Assembly (NCBI GenBank): GCA_947305585.1
Contig: CAMZDY010000008.1
Coordinates: forward strand, 1-22,735
Direction of reading: 5' to 3'
Length of the DNA stretch: 22,735 bases
From: an uncultured Verrucomicrobiota bacterium
GTDB taxonomy: Bacteria > Verrucomicrobiota > Kiritimatiellia > RFP12 > UBA1067
Positions 7,005 to 13,353 of this stretch are shown here, one piece after another. Numbering within the stretch: the first letter of the stretch is position 1; each line of letters opens with the position of its first letter. The translations under genes and the position numbers were made by a program. The notes beneath the pieces were generated by a model. That model saw nothing but the letters and a program-made list of their open reading frames with translations, did no database searches and had not been told where the DNA came from.

Positions 7005-7196
7005 TTATTCGGCAATCACCTTGCCGTTTTTGATTGCAAAGCCCATCCGCTGCAACCGGCGCGCAAGCGTCTCGTTCGCCTTAAGCGAGCCGTGCAGTAC
7101 TCTTGAAAGATGCTCGCGCGAAACGCCTAGCCGCCGGGCCGTGGTTGTCACCCCCGTAAACACTAGCCGCTGTTGCAGGCCTCTTTTTCTTTTCAT
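7005..7196 (-). CDS. Ner/Cro-like HTH regulator
   Basis: A 63-aa protein, first gene of the leftward operon. The start is ATG 7196, with AAGGAGAAAAGTG directly upstream; ATG 7220 lies upstream of that site and would begin within the leader. The HTH spans about residues 16-50 (TTTARRLGVSREHLSRVLHG, then SLKANETLARRL). Size, place and orientation match Mu Ner, the small Cro-type protein that limits early and repressor transcription. It probably binds the divergent operator region 7224-7276. The equivalence to Ner is by position and fold, not by sequence identity. Confidence 0.75.
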   Translation of the reverse strand: MKRKRGLQQRLVFTGVTTTARRLGVSREHLSRVLHGSLKANETLARRLQRMGFAIKNGKVIAE

Positions 7197-7207
7197 CACT
7201 TTTCTCC

Positions 7208-7236
7208 TTGCATTTATCACAGGTTTGTGGTATAAT
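7208..7236 (+). promoter_or_regulatory. Rightward repressor promoter
   Basis: TTGCAT (7208-7213), a 17-bp spacer and a consensus TATAAT (7231-7236), again with the extended TGGTATAAT. The start would be near 7243, giving a leader of about 57 bases before the repressor-like gene at 7300. The -10 lies in the left arm of the palindrome. Confidence 0.75.
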
Positions 7237-7276
7237 ATCCGCCATCACGATGTGACAATGGGTATTATACCACAAA
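7224..7276. promoter_or_regulatory. Divergent operator palindrome
   Basis: TTTGTGGTATAATA (7224-7237) is repeated as its exact reverse complement at 7263-7276. The midpoint at 7250 is also the centre of a smaller inverted repeat, TCAC-GAT-GTGA (7245-7255), so the whole 53 bp is symmetric around one point. Each arm carries the -10 box of one of the two divergent promoters. This is the expected target of the repressor at 7300 and/or the Ner-like protein; which one binds where is not known. Confidence 0.75.
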
Positions 7277-7293
7277 TGAACTAAGAAAGTCAA
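7264..7293 (-). promoter_or_regulatory. Leftward early promoter
   Basis: On the minus strand TTGACT (7288-7293) and TATAAT (7264-7269) are separated by 18 bp, with TG one base before the -10 box (TGGTATAAT), an extended -10. Transcription would begin near 7257 and run into the Ner-like gene. The -10 box lies inside one arm of the palindrome, so a protein bound there would block it. Confidence 0.8.
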
Positions 7294-7299
7294 GAGCAA

Positions 7300-7632
7300 A
7301 TGCAGACATTTTTAGAGCGATTGAGCGAGTGCAGAGGTGCGATGAGCGTATCTGCTTTTGCGCGTTTTCTTGGAATGAACCAGAAAACATTGGATATGTA
7401 TATCAAAGGCGAGCGCAAACCGTCGGTCGAATTAGTCCAGGCTGTTTGCTCTAAGTGCGGTCGCTCTGCCGACTGGTTGCTAGGCCTTGCGACCCGTTCG
7501 ACAAAAAATGAGCAAGAGCAAATGAACTGGAAATCTCGCGCAACGGTCGCTGAGAAAAAACTTGATAAGGTCAACAAAGCCCTAGGACACGCGCTTAAAG
7601 GTTTTGAGGAACTGCAAGAAGCAGTGAAGTAA
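7300..7632 (+). CDS. CI-like repressor (HTH-XRE)
   Basis: A 110-aa protein with an HTH-XRE domain at about residues 16-62 (SAFARFLGMNQKTLDMYIKG, ERKPSVELVQAVC, then a WLLGL end typical of phage repressors). Residues ~75-108 form a charged helix likely to pair subunits. There is no LexA/S24 peptidase domain, so SOS self-cleavage is not expected; release from lysogeny must work otherwise. It is divergent from the early operon across the operator and is the best lysogeny-repressor candidate. The ribosome-binding site is weak (AAGAG close to ATG 7300). Confidence 0.8.
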   Translation: MQTFLERLSECRGAMSVSAFARFLGMNQKTLDMYIKGERKPSVELVQAVCSKCGRSADWLLGLATRSTKNEQEQMNWKSRATVAEKKLDKVNKALGHALKGFEELQEAVK

Positions 7633-7653
7633 CTGCCATCATATAGGTGTACT

Positions 7654-8127
7654 ATGATCGATCGCCATCTTGTTTTTCGTTTTAATCTAACCCCAGACGC
7701 AACACGGGTCTTTTGTACCACGGTGTCGGATTATGCTTCTTTTGAACGATGCTATCGCGATTTATTCCCGCATCGAAGGCCTAGGAAATTGGTTTTGCGC
7801 CGTTTGTTCGACTTGTTTATAGCTATAAGCAAAACCCGAATATTGTTTTGCATGAATCACTTACGTGCTTTCAAGGATTCCTTGCCTCAATTTCAAAACA
7901 GGCCAATGACATATTTTCTGAATGATCTCGAAACCCTTCATGCCATGGGAGTTCTCAATATATATAGTTCAGTAGAATCATTGAAGCAGTCACAACAAAC
8001 TGACATTGCAATACACAAATCTTGGGGTACACCAGCAGAGCATATTGAACTGATAAAGGCGGCTTACGATGATGAAATAAAGAAGGAATTAGAGAAGCCT
8101 ATGCCTCCTTCTTGGCCAAACGTATAA
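7654..8127 (+). CDS. AT-rich hypothetical cargo gene after the repressor
   Basis: A 157-aa protein that I do not recognise, in a gene far more AT-rich than its surroundings (two sampled 60-base lines are 35-37% G+C). It is basic and aromatic in the first half (RHRRPRKLVLRRLFDLF near residues 35-50), with a hydrophobic helix but no clear membrane span, and acidic near the C-terminus (DDEIKKELEKP). It starts at ATG 7654, 21 bp after the repressor, with TAGGTG upstream, and ends before an intrinsic terminator. The setting (co-transcribed with the repressor, foreign composition) is that of a lysogeny-expressed moron, possibly for immunity or defence against other phages; the function is not shown. 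Confidence 0.7.
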   Translation: MIDRHLVFRFNLTPDATRVFCTTVSDYASFERCYRDLFPHRRPRKLVLRRLFDLFIAISKTRILFCMNHLRAFKDSLPQFQNRPMTYFLNDLETLHAMGVLNIYSSVESLKQSQQTDIAIHKSWGTPAEHIELIKAAYDDEIKKELEKPMPPSWPNV

Positions 8128-8158
8128 TTGCCTGCAAACACTTCAAGTCTTACGAGTA

Positions 8159-8190
8159 AGCGCCAGCCTAATGACTGGCGCTTTCTTATT
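8159..8190 (+). terminator. Intrinsic terminator of the repressor operon
   Basis: AGCGCCAG (8159-8166) pairs perfectly with CTGGCGCT (8175-8182) around an 8-base loop and is followed by TTCTTATTT. It lies 31 bp after the stop of the cargo gene and ends the rightward repressor transcript. Confidence 0.85.
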
Positions 8191-8245
8191 TACATAGACA
8201 CTCGTTTTTTAAGAATAGCGATCCGACTATTTTCATGACTGTAAA

Positions 8246-8368
8246 TATAATTTTGCCAGCTGCAAAAGTTGTGATTTCCTGAAAAGGGGAAATGCACGCG
8301 AGGCCCGCGCGGCGACCTCAAAGTGTGTGAGAACGCAAACACCACTGGTGTTTGCGTTCTATATTTTT
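8246..8368 (+). ncRNA. Candidate small RNA between repressor and late genes
   Basis: A consensus TATAAT at 8246-8251 (only a weak -35-like CCGACT at 8223-8228) is followed, with no open frame carrying a ribosome-binding site, by three hairpin-forming segments: ATTTCC/GGAAAT (about 8274-8293), a GC-rich segment around CCGCGCGG with GAGG/CCTC flanks (about 8300-8319), and the near-perfect palindrome at 8330-8360 followed by ATATTTTT. This has the size and layout of a ~110-nt terminated RNA. It may instead be the leader of the late operon with an attenuator. Expression is not shown. Confidence 0.4.
8330..8368 (+). terminator. Strong palindrome with U tract
   Basis: A 31-bp palindrome: 15 bases at 8330-8344 are the exact reverse complement of 8346-8360 around a single base, followed by ATATTTTT. 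It can act as an intrinsic terminator or, as duplex DNA, as a large operator for a dimeric late regulator. It insulates the late operon from upstream transcription. Confidence 0.65.
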
Positions 8369-8377
8369 CCCTTGTTG

Positions 8378-8436
8378 TCCCGTGCTTCCCGCGTGTCCTT
8401 TGTCCCGTTTCCCGTTTCCCGATTTTATGCTATACT
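8378..8436 (+). promoter_or_regulatory. Candidate late promoter with iterated CCCG element
   Basis: TGCTATACT (-10 box 8431-8436, extended) has no -35 match at 17 bp. Upstream lie five copies of TCCCG starting at 8378, 8387, 8403, 8410 and 8417 in a pyrimidine-rich run. A good extended -10 without a -35, behind repeated short sites, is typical of an activator-dependent phage late promoter. The activator is not identified in this window. The first late gene starts at 8535. Confidence 0.5.
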
Positions 8437-8534
8437 ATGCGCCGAACTAGCCCAAAAAGGCGAAGTCGCTCAACATATACCAGGCCTGGCCCCCCTGGCT
8501 CCTAAAACGGGCCCCAAATTTGAAGGACTAAACG
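8437..8534. other. Late-operon leader, no gene seen
   Basis: About 100 bp between the extended -10 and the first late gene. Short frames occur but none has a ribosome-binding site. A GC-rich inverted segment (CCAGGCCTGG near 8480-8489, then a C-rich run) may fold in the leader. GAAGGAC shortly before 8535 serves the first late gene. Confidence 0.4.
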
Positions 8535-8933
8535 ATGGAAATGGAAACAGTAGGAATCGCGGTAGGCGCCGGGTCGCTCGGTGCCATCCTCTCGTTCCTC
8601 GGTAATCTCGTGCCGGCATGGCTCAAGCAGAAGCGCACGATCGAACCCCAGCCCCTCGCCGTCGAAAAGCAGCGCACCTATATCACCACCAGCGAGTGCA
8701 ACCGGCGTATGTGTGAGCACACCGCCGAAATCAACAAGCTGCGCGAGGCGGTGACCGGCAACCAAATCGCGCTCATGACCAAATTGGACGAGTTCGATAG
8801 CCGCGCCGAAGCCCGCTCCAAAGCCATCCACGACCGCATCGATCCCCTGGTCTCCTCCATTTCCAAGAACGAAGGCAAAATGCAGCTCGTCGAGCAAGCC
8901 TTCCTCAAATCGACCTTAGGAGGCAAGAAATGA
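8535..8933 (+). CDS. Membrane-anchored coiled-coil protein (Mu gp25 / DUF2730-like)
   Basis: A 132-aa protein with one N-terminal membrane segment (about residues 6-28, GIAVGAGSLGAILSFLGNLV), a basic stretch (KQKR), and a long charged coiled coil from about 55 to 120. This layout and the position directly before the terminase genes fit Mu gp25 (DUF2730), whose function is unknown. GAAGGAC lies shortly before ATG 8535. It is the first gene of the late operon and overlaps the next gene by ATGA. A spanin or holin partner role cannot be excluded. Confidence 0.6.
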   Translation: MEMETVGIAVGAGSLGAILSFLGNLVPAWLKQKRTIEPQPLAVEKQRTYITTSECNRRMCEHTAEINKLREAVTGNQIALMTKLDEFDSRAEARSKAIHDRIDPLVSSISKNEGKMQLVEQAFLKSTLGGKK

Positions 8934-9175
8934 CCAACCCCGTTCTTAATACCACCATCCTGCAGATCCTTTCCCGCGTCGGCGGTCTCAAGGAAAAGAC
9001 GCTGCAAAACGAGACTTCGATCCTGATGGATCGCCCCAATCTTACCACCGTCGAGTTCGAAGATGCGCTGCATTTCCTCCGCGTCCGCGACCTTGTGCGC
9101 GTCGAAACGCTCCTCCTGGGCGACAAGTTCTATTCGATTACCCCGCGCGGCGAGGCCGCTTTGGAGGGCGCTTGA
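8930..9175 (+). CDS. Small winged-HTH protein (Mu gp26 position)
   Basis: An 81-aa protein with a compact winged-helix look: helix LQILSRVGGL, helix TTVEFEDALHFLRVRDLV and a wing strand pair (VRVETLLLGDKFYSITPRGEAAL). It begins at ATG 8930, overlapping the preceding stop, behind a CTTAGGAGGC site. In Mu-like phages a similar small protein (gp26 position) precedes the small terminase. It may bind DNA in packaging or regulate the late genes. As the only HTH protein in this late block it is also a weak candidate for a late regulator. Confidence 0.6.
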   Translation: MTNPVLNTTILQILSRVGGLKEKTLQNETSILMDRPNLTTVEFEDALHFLRVRDLVRVETLLLGDKFYSITPRGEAALEGA

Positions 9176-9732
9176 TGCAGATTCGCACGGATAGCTGGGC
9201 CAGCGCGCTCACGGAAGCGCAGCAGTGGCAGCTCTATTACCGCTCCCGGCAGATGCCCTGGAACGTGGCCGCCGACTGGGCCGCCAAGGAATTTCATCTT
9301 CCATCTCCTCCTCCGCGCACGTCGTTCTATCGCTTCTTGTCTGCGATGCGCAAGGAGGAATCTAACCACCGCCTCGAACAGGCCGCCATCGCCCGCGCCG
9401 AAGCCCAGGATCTGGCCAAGGCCGGCAAGCTCGACGAAGTCACCTCCAAGTCGCTGATCGCCCTGGGCGTGGAAACGGCCCTCTCTACCGGCGACGGCAA
9501 GGCTGCCGCCAATCTCATCCGCTCCGCCATGGCCATACAGGACCGCATCCACGCCGCCAAGGAACTGGAGCTGAAGGAAAAGGCCCAAGCCACCAAAGAC
9601 AGCGCTCTCGCCCTGGCCCGCGAAAAATTCGAAGCCGCCGAGCGCCGCGAGAATGCTGCGCGCTCCGCGCTCGGCGATACCAAGCTTACCGACGCCGACA
9701 AGATCGCCAAGATAAAGGAGATATTCGGCTGA
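9175..9732 (+). CDS. Small terminase subunit-like (Mu gp27 / DUF3486-like)
   Basis: A 185-aa protein in the Mu gp27 position directly before the large terminase. The N-terminal ~60 residues look like an HTH-type DNA-recognition domain (SALTEAQQWQLYYRSRQMPW, then NVAADWAAKEFHLPSPPPRTSFYRFL). The rest is a long Ala/Lys/Glu-rich helix for oligomer formation. The start is taken at ATG 9175, which overlaps the previous stop (TGATG) with GGAGGG upstream; TTG 9172 is a less likely alternative. Its stop overlaps the large terminase start the same way. It should recognise phage DNA for headful packaging. Confidence 0.7.
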   Translation: MQIRTDSWASALTEAQQWQLYYRSRQMPWNVAADWAAKEFHLPSPPPRTSFYRFLSAMRKEESNHRLEQAAIARAEAQDLAKAGKLDEVTSKSLIALGVETALSTGDGKAAANLIRSAMAIQDRIHAAKELELKEKAQATKDSALALAREKFEAAERRENAARSALGDTKLTDADKIAKIKEIFG

Positions 9733-11207
9733 TGCAGCTGATTGACAGACTGCTCGGGTTTCAGCGGAAGGCCGCCTCCACGGTCGTGCGTTTCCTCATC
9801 CTCCTTTGGTCTCGTCAAACCGGCAAGGGCTTTACAACCTCTTTCGTGGCCTCTCGCGGCGCAATGGTAGAGCCTCGCTCCAAGTGGCTCATCGTCGCCC
9901 CGACCGAGCGCCAGTCTTTGGAAACGCTCGACAAGTGTAAAGACTGGATCAAGGCTGCCAACATCTCCGTCGCCGAAACCGAAGAGGAGTTTGATGCCCT
10001 CGAAAAGAACGCCAAGATCAAAGCCAAGATAATCGAACTCCCGAACGGCTCCAAGATCTACGCGCTCCCGGGCAAGCCCGCCTCGCTTCGTGGCTTCTCC
10101 GGCTACCTCGTCCTCGACGAGTTCGCGTTCTTCGAGGACGAAGACACCGTCTGGAGGGCCGTCTTCGCCGTCATCACGAACCCGATGGCGTCCATCAAGC
10201 GCATCATCATCACATCCACGCCGAACGGCCAGGGAGACAGGTTCCACAAGCTGGTCCAGGAAAACTTCCTCGAGCCCAATCCAAAGCGCCGCGTAAAGTG
10301 GGAGGTGCAGAAGGTCACGATCCACGAGGCGGCGAAGGAGTGGGAAGCCGCCGGAAAGCTCGGCACGGTCATAGACGAGAAGACCGGCGAAGAACGCCCC
10401 AAGACCGCCGAGGAGTACGTCGAGGAAATACGCGAGGCGTTCGACTGCCCCGAGGCGTGGCCCCAGGAATACGAGTGCGAGTTCCTGGACGCGAGCGCGA
10501 ACCTCCTCAGCTTCGACCAGATCACCGCCGCCGAGAGCGTGGAGGCGACGGAACACGGCTTCGACCCCAACGAGCCGGGCGAGTTCTACGGCGGCTTCGA
10601 CTTCGGCGGAATCAGCGACCCATCTATCTTCTGGTTCGCCAAGAAGGTCGTGGAGACCGGCCCGGACGGCAAGCCGGTTAATAAGCTTGTCACGCGCGAC
10701 GTCATGTTCATCAAGGGTCTCGACACGGGCGAGCAGCTGGCGGCGGTGAGGAGCCGCATCGACAAGTGCGTGCGCGTGTGCGTGGACTACACAGGCCCCG
10801 GGCGCGGCTTCGGCGACATCGCCGCGAACGGGATGCCGGGCACCGACTTCACCGGATGGGGCGAATACGACGCCGACCCGAAGAAGTTCCTTGCCGGCAA
10901 GATCGAGAAGTTCAACTTCAGCGAGACTTCCAAGCGCGAGCTCTTCACGCCGTTCAGGCTCTGCTTCGGCAAGGTCTGCTCGTTCCTCATCCCGCACGTG
11001 GACTGGATCCGCCAGGACTTCCACGCGATGCAGATGCTGCAGAGCGGCAACGACTTCAAGTTCTGGGCGCCGCGCATGTCTAACGGCCACTCCGACGGCT
11101 GCTGCGCCGCCGCGCTCTGCAAGCGCGCCGCCTCCTTCGGCGCTTCGCACATTTCACCTTTCGCCATTCGTCGCAACCACTCTCCCGACCATCGGAGGAT
11201 CTTCTAA
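9732..11207 (+). CDS. Large terminase subunit (Mu gp28-like)
   Basis: A 491-aa packaging motor with ATPase and nuclease domains. ATPase: a Q-motif-like FQRK near residue 10, a Walker A-like SRQTGKG (27-33), Walker B YLVLDE (125-130) with the catalytic E130, and coupling motif TSTPNG (161-166). Nuclease (RNase H-like): D290 in GGFDFGG, D352 in VCVDYTGPG and D455 in NGHSDG. Only about 25 residues precede Walker A, making it compact, and Walker A has G where S/T usually follows GK. TGATG overlap couples it to the small subunit. From about 10250 onward GAG and G/C-ending codons become more frequent than in the neighbours, which may mean mosaic origin. Confidence 0.88.
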   Translation: MQLIDRLLGFQRKAASTVVRFLILLWSRQTGKGFTTSFVASRGAMVEPRSKWLIVAPTERQSLETLDKCKDWIKAANISVAETEEEFDALEKNAKIKAKIIELPNGSKIYALPGKPASLRGFSGYLVLDEFAFFEDEDTVWRAVFAVITNPMASIKRIIITSTPNGQGDRFHKLVQENFLEPNPKRRVKWEVQKVTIHEAAKEWEAAGKLGTVIDEKTGEERPKTAEEYVEEIREAFDCPEAWPQEYECEFLDASANLLSFDQITAAESVEATEHGFDPNEPGEFYGGFDFGGISDPSIFWFAKKVVETGPDGKPVNKLVTRDVMFIKGLDTGEQLAAVRSRIDKCVRVCVDYTGPGRGFGDIAANGMPGTDFTGWGEYDADPKKFLAGKIEKFNFSETSKRELFTPFRLCFGKVCSFLIPHVDWIRQDFHAMQMLQSGNDFKFWAPRMSNGHSDGCCAAALCKRAASFGASHISPFAIRRNHSPDHRRIF

Positions 11208-11209
11208 AC

Positions 11210-13195
11210 ATGGCTACCCCTAAAAAGACCGCCTCCCTCGCTTGGCTGGAGCGCTCCAATCCGCTTTCGGGTCTCTCGATCTCCGAAGCCAAATCCATTT
11301 TCGACGCCGCCCGCTCCGGCAATACCCAGCGCCTGCACTGGCTCTATCAGGAGATCGAAACGCAAAACCCCGTCCTTTCCATGTGCGTCACGCGTCGCTC
11401 CGGCGCGGCCGCCGGTTTCAACTGGTCGGTAGCGGAGCGTGCCAGCAAAAACGGCGCGCTCTCCGGAGAGCAGAAAGACGCAGTCGAAACCTTCCTTGCC
11501 GACATCGACAACTTCGCCGATCTCTTCGAACATCTCGATCTCGCGCTCTTTCGCGGCTTTGCGCACGCCCAGCCCATCTGGGATGGCGACGCCGTCCACC
11601 ATATCGAACTCCTGGATTCCTGGAAGTTCCTTAAGCAAGATGGCGAATGGTTCTTCAATCCCGCCTGCGACGGCTATTCCAAGAATTGCATTTCCTGCCA
11701 GAACGCCCGGCTGGTCACTGTCGAGCGTCGCCGGCCGGTAGACGTTCCCGCGCTTGCCATCCATATCCGCTCCGCCGTCGGCGAGCGCGACTGGGGCCGC
11801 TTCCTCGAACGCTACGCGCTCCCCAAACCTGCCATCATCATGGCGCCTAACGCAACCGAAAAGGACCTCGACAAATATCTGCAGTCGGGCGAGAACATGG
11901 AAAACGGCCAAGTCACCGTCTGGCCTAGTGGCGCCTCCATCTCCGACTTTGCCGGCGGCTCTCGCGGCGTGGATCCGTTCTCTGCCTTTATCACCCATCA
12001 GGAAAAGACCATCCTCATGCTTGCCACCGGCGGCACTTTGGGCAGCATGGCCGAATCCGGCGCGGGCACCCTCGCCGGCAATGCCCAGCAGGACGTGTGG
12101 GAGCAGATTGTCGCCCGCGATTCCGGAATCATCGCCGCTGCGGTGCAGCGCGCTATGGTGCGTCCGTTCCTCGCCCGGAAGTTCCCCGGCTCGCCCGTCT
12201 GCGTTGACTTCGCTTTCGATCTCACCCAGAAGCCCACGCCCAAGGAAGTTTTCGAAACGGCCGCCGCCGCGCGCAATGCCGGCTATCTGGTGGACCAGCA
12301 CGAGCTGGAAGAGGCCACCGGCTTTACCCTGGTTAAGGATTCCGCCCCGGCCGCTCCCCAGCCCGGCGGCTTCGCGCTCAACTCAAAGCCGCGCGCTTCC
12401 GGGGATTCGGGGGATTCACCCCGTGCCGTTGGCCAGATCCTCGCCCGCCTTGCCCGGCAAATCCTCGATGGCTCCGTGCCATTTGAAGACGCTTTGAAAG
12501 CCGCGCAAAAGGAGCTTGACGCCGCCTCTCTCGATGTCCTTTCCGGCGATCTCGAAAAGGCGCTCACCGAAGCCATGTTCACCGCCGCCGCTTCCTCGCT
12601 CGCCGGTTCCGCCCCGGCCGCTCCGTCGGCCGGGAATGTGAAAAACGTCGTCGATGCCAACGGTCAGGACCATGACAACCTCGGCCGCTTCGGAAAAGGC
12701 AATGGCGGTGCAGCACGCCAACCAAAGGACAAGAGTTCACAGGATAATTTTGGCAATGCCAATGAGGATCATCTTGTCTCAAGCCCGCCCGATAATATTG
12801 CGCGTGGCCGGGCGGTCATCACACACCTACTAGCCAAAAAGTCCGGATCGGTGGATAAGGCTATGTATCGCAAGGACACCGGCTGGATCGGCATTGACTA
12901 TGGCGAACCAGGCAACGCCAAGAATGGCTATGCTGGCGGCCACGGCCTATCCCACATCATTGCCAAACACCCTGGTGCTGAAGAATCACTCGCTACTACT
13001 TTGTTGGAAGGCCGTGCTTTCAAGCATCCGGAATCTCGCAATAAGTTGGTGCTCATATTCGGTCAATCTGCTGCTATTCTCTCCAAGCAGCGCACTGGCC
13101 GCTTGGTCATCACTGAATTTATTTCCAATCGACCCAATTATATTGACAGCCTGAAGGTAGCAGGCAAATACCATGTGAAAGGAGAAAATAAGTGA
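11210..13195 (+). CDS. DUF935 portal with C-terminal PBECR-like nuclease domain
   Basis: A 661-aa protein. Residues 1 to ~375 are a Mu gp29-type portal (DUF935): RLHWLYQEIETQNPVLSMCV early, DLALFRGFAHAQPIWDG in the middle, and a segment with VWPSGASISDF then LMLATGGTLGS. Residues ~400-465 are helical, 466-510 a Ala/Pro- then Gly/Lys-rich linker containing NGQDHDNLGRFGKGNGG. Residues ~525-655 resemble the PBECR class of phage-carried nuclease domains: a W-x-G-I-D-Y-G segment (559-565) and GGHGLSHIIAKHPG (576-589), then basic strands. The coding G+C falls over this last part. GGAGG precedes ATG 11210. Most Mu-like phages have a separate MuF gene here. Portal identity is strong, the nuclease assignment moderate. 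Confidence 0.8.
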   Translation: MATPKKTASLAWLERSNPLSGLSISEAKSIFDAARSGNTQRLHWLYQEIETQNPVLSMCVTRRSGAAAGFNWSVAERASKNGALSGEQKDAVETFLADIDNFADLFEHLDLALFRGFAHAQPIWDGDAVHHIELLDSWKFLKQDGEWFFNPACDGYSKNCISCQNARLVTVERRRPVDVPALAIHIRSAVGERDWGRFLERYALPKPAIIMAPNATEKDLDKYLQSGENMENGQVTVWPSGASISDFAGGSRGVDPFSAFITHQEKTILMLATGGTLGSMAESGAGTLAGNAQQDVWEQIVARDSGIIAAAVQRAMVRPFLARKFPGSPVCVDFAFDLTQKPTPKEVFETAAAARNAGYLVDQHELEEATGFTLVKDSAPAAPQPGGFALNSKPRASGDSGDSPRAVGQILARLARQILDGSVPFEDALKAAQKELDAASLDVLSGDLEKALTEAMFTAAASSLAGSAPAAPSAGNVKNVVDANGQDHDNLGRFGKGNGGAARQPKDKSSQDNFGNANEDHLVSSPPDNIARGRAVITHLLAKKSGSVDKAMYRKDTGWIGIDYGEPGNAKNGYAGGHGLSHIIAKHPGAEESLATTLLEGRAFKHPESRNKLVLIFGQSAAILSKQRTGRLVITEFISNRPNYIDSLKVAGKYHVKGENK

Positions 13196-13306
13196 GCGCC
13201 CCGAAATTTCGAAGCGCCCTACAAGACGGGGTGGCAAAGGGTGTAGCCTCGGCCTACACATCGGCCTCCTTCATGAGCTTACAGAAGCCGGGTTTCCCGA
13301 CAGGAT
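13184..13306 (-). ncRNA. Candidate antisense-strand small RNA
   Basis: A compact unit on the minus strand: extended -10 promoter (13313-13342), a body with hairpins CGGG-AAA-CCCG (about 13288-13298) and GTGTAG/CTACAC (13241-13259), and a 13-bp terminal stem (13194-13219) followed by ACTTATTTTCT. Three pairs of that stem are G-U in the minus-strand RNA; on the plus strand they would be C-A mismatches, so the structure is built for leftward transcription. The terminator tail overlaps the end of the portal-nuclease gene. The space 13196-13353 holds no plus-strand gene. Target and role are unknown. Confidence 0.55.
13194..13219 (-). terminator. Intrinsic terminator of the candidate small RNA
   Basis: In minus-strand RNA 13207-13219 pairs with 13194-13206 over up to 13 positions including three G-U pairs (the loop must open a few of the central A-U pairs), followed by a U-rich tail at 13183-13193. 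Confidence 0.6.
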
Positions 13307-13312
13307 GTCAAT

Positions 13313-13342
13313 ATTATACCAAATTTTGATCCGAAAAGTCAA
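13313..13342 (-). promoter_or_regulatory. Leftward promoter like the early promoter
   Basis: TTGACT (13337-13342), an 18-bp spacer and TATAAT (13313-13318) with TGG before it. Box sequences, spacer length and flanking bases (CTTGACTTT and TTGGTATAATA) repeat those of the early promoter at 7264-7293. It points away from the head genes, against the late operon. Confidence 0.7.
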
Positions 13343-13353
13343 GCAGAAAAACC

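Noticed and set aside
8323..8605. Overlapping 60- and 92-aa frames in the late leader
   Set aside because: They cross the 31-bp palindrome, lack ribosome-binding sites, and one overlaps the start of the gp25-like gene.
9327..11150. 607-aa minus-strand frame opposite the terminase genes
   Set aside because: Antisense shadow; the plus strand carries Walker and nuclease motifs.
12986..13261. 91-aa minus-strand frame with AAGGAGG just before its ATG, downstream of the antisense promoter
   Set aside because: Spacing of the site to ATG is too short for comfort, the terminator stem at 13194-13219 lies inside the frame, and the rest is antisense to the nuclease domain. Kept in mind as a possible antitoxin frame but not called.
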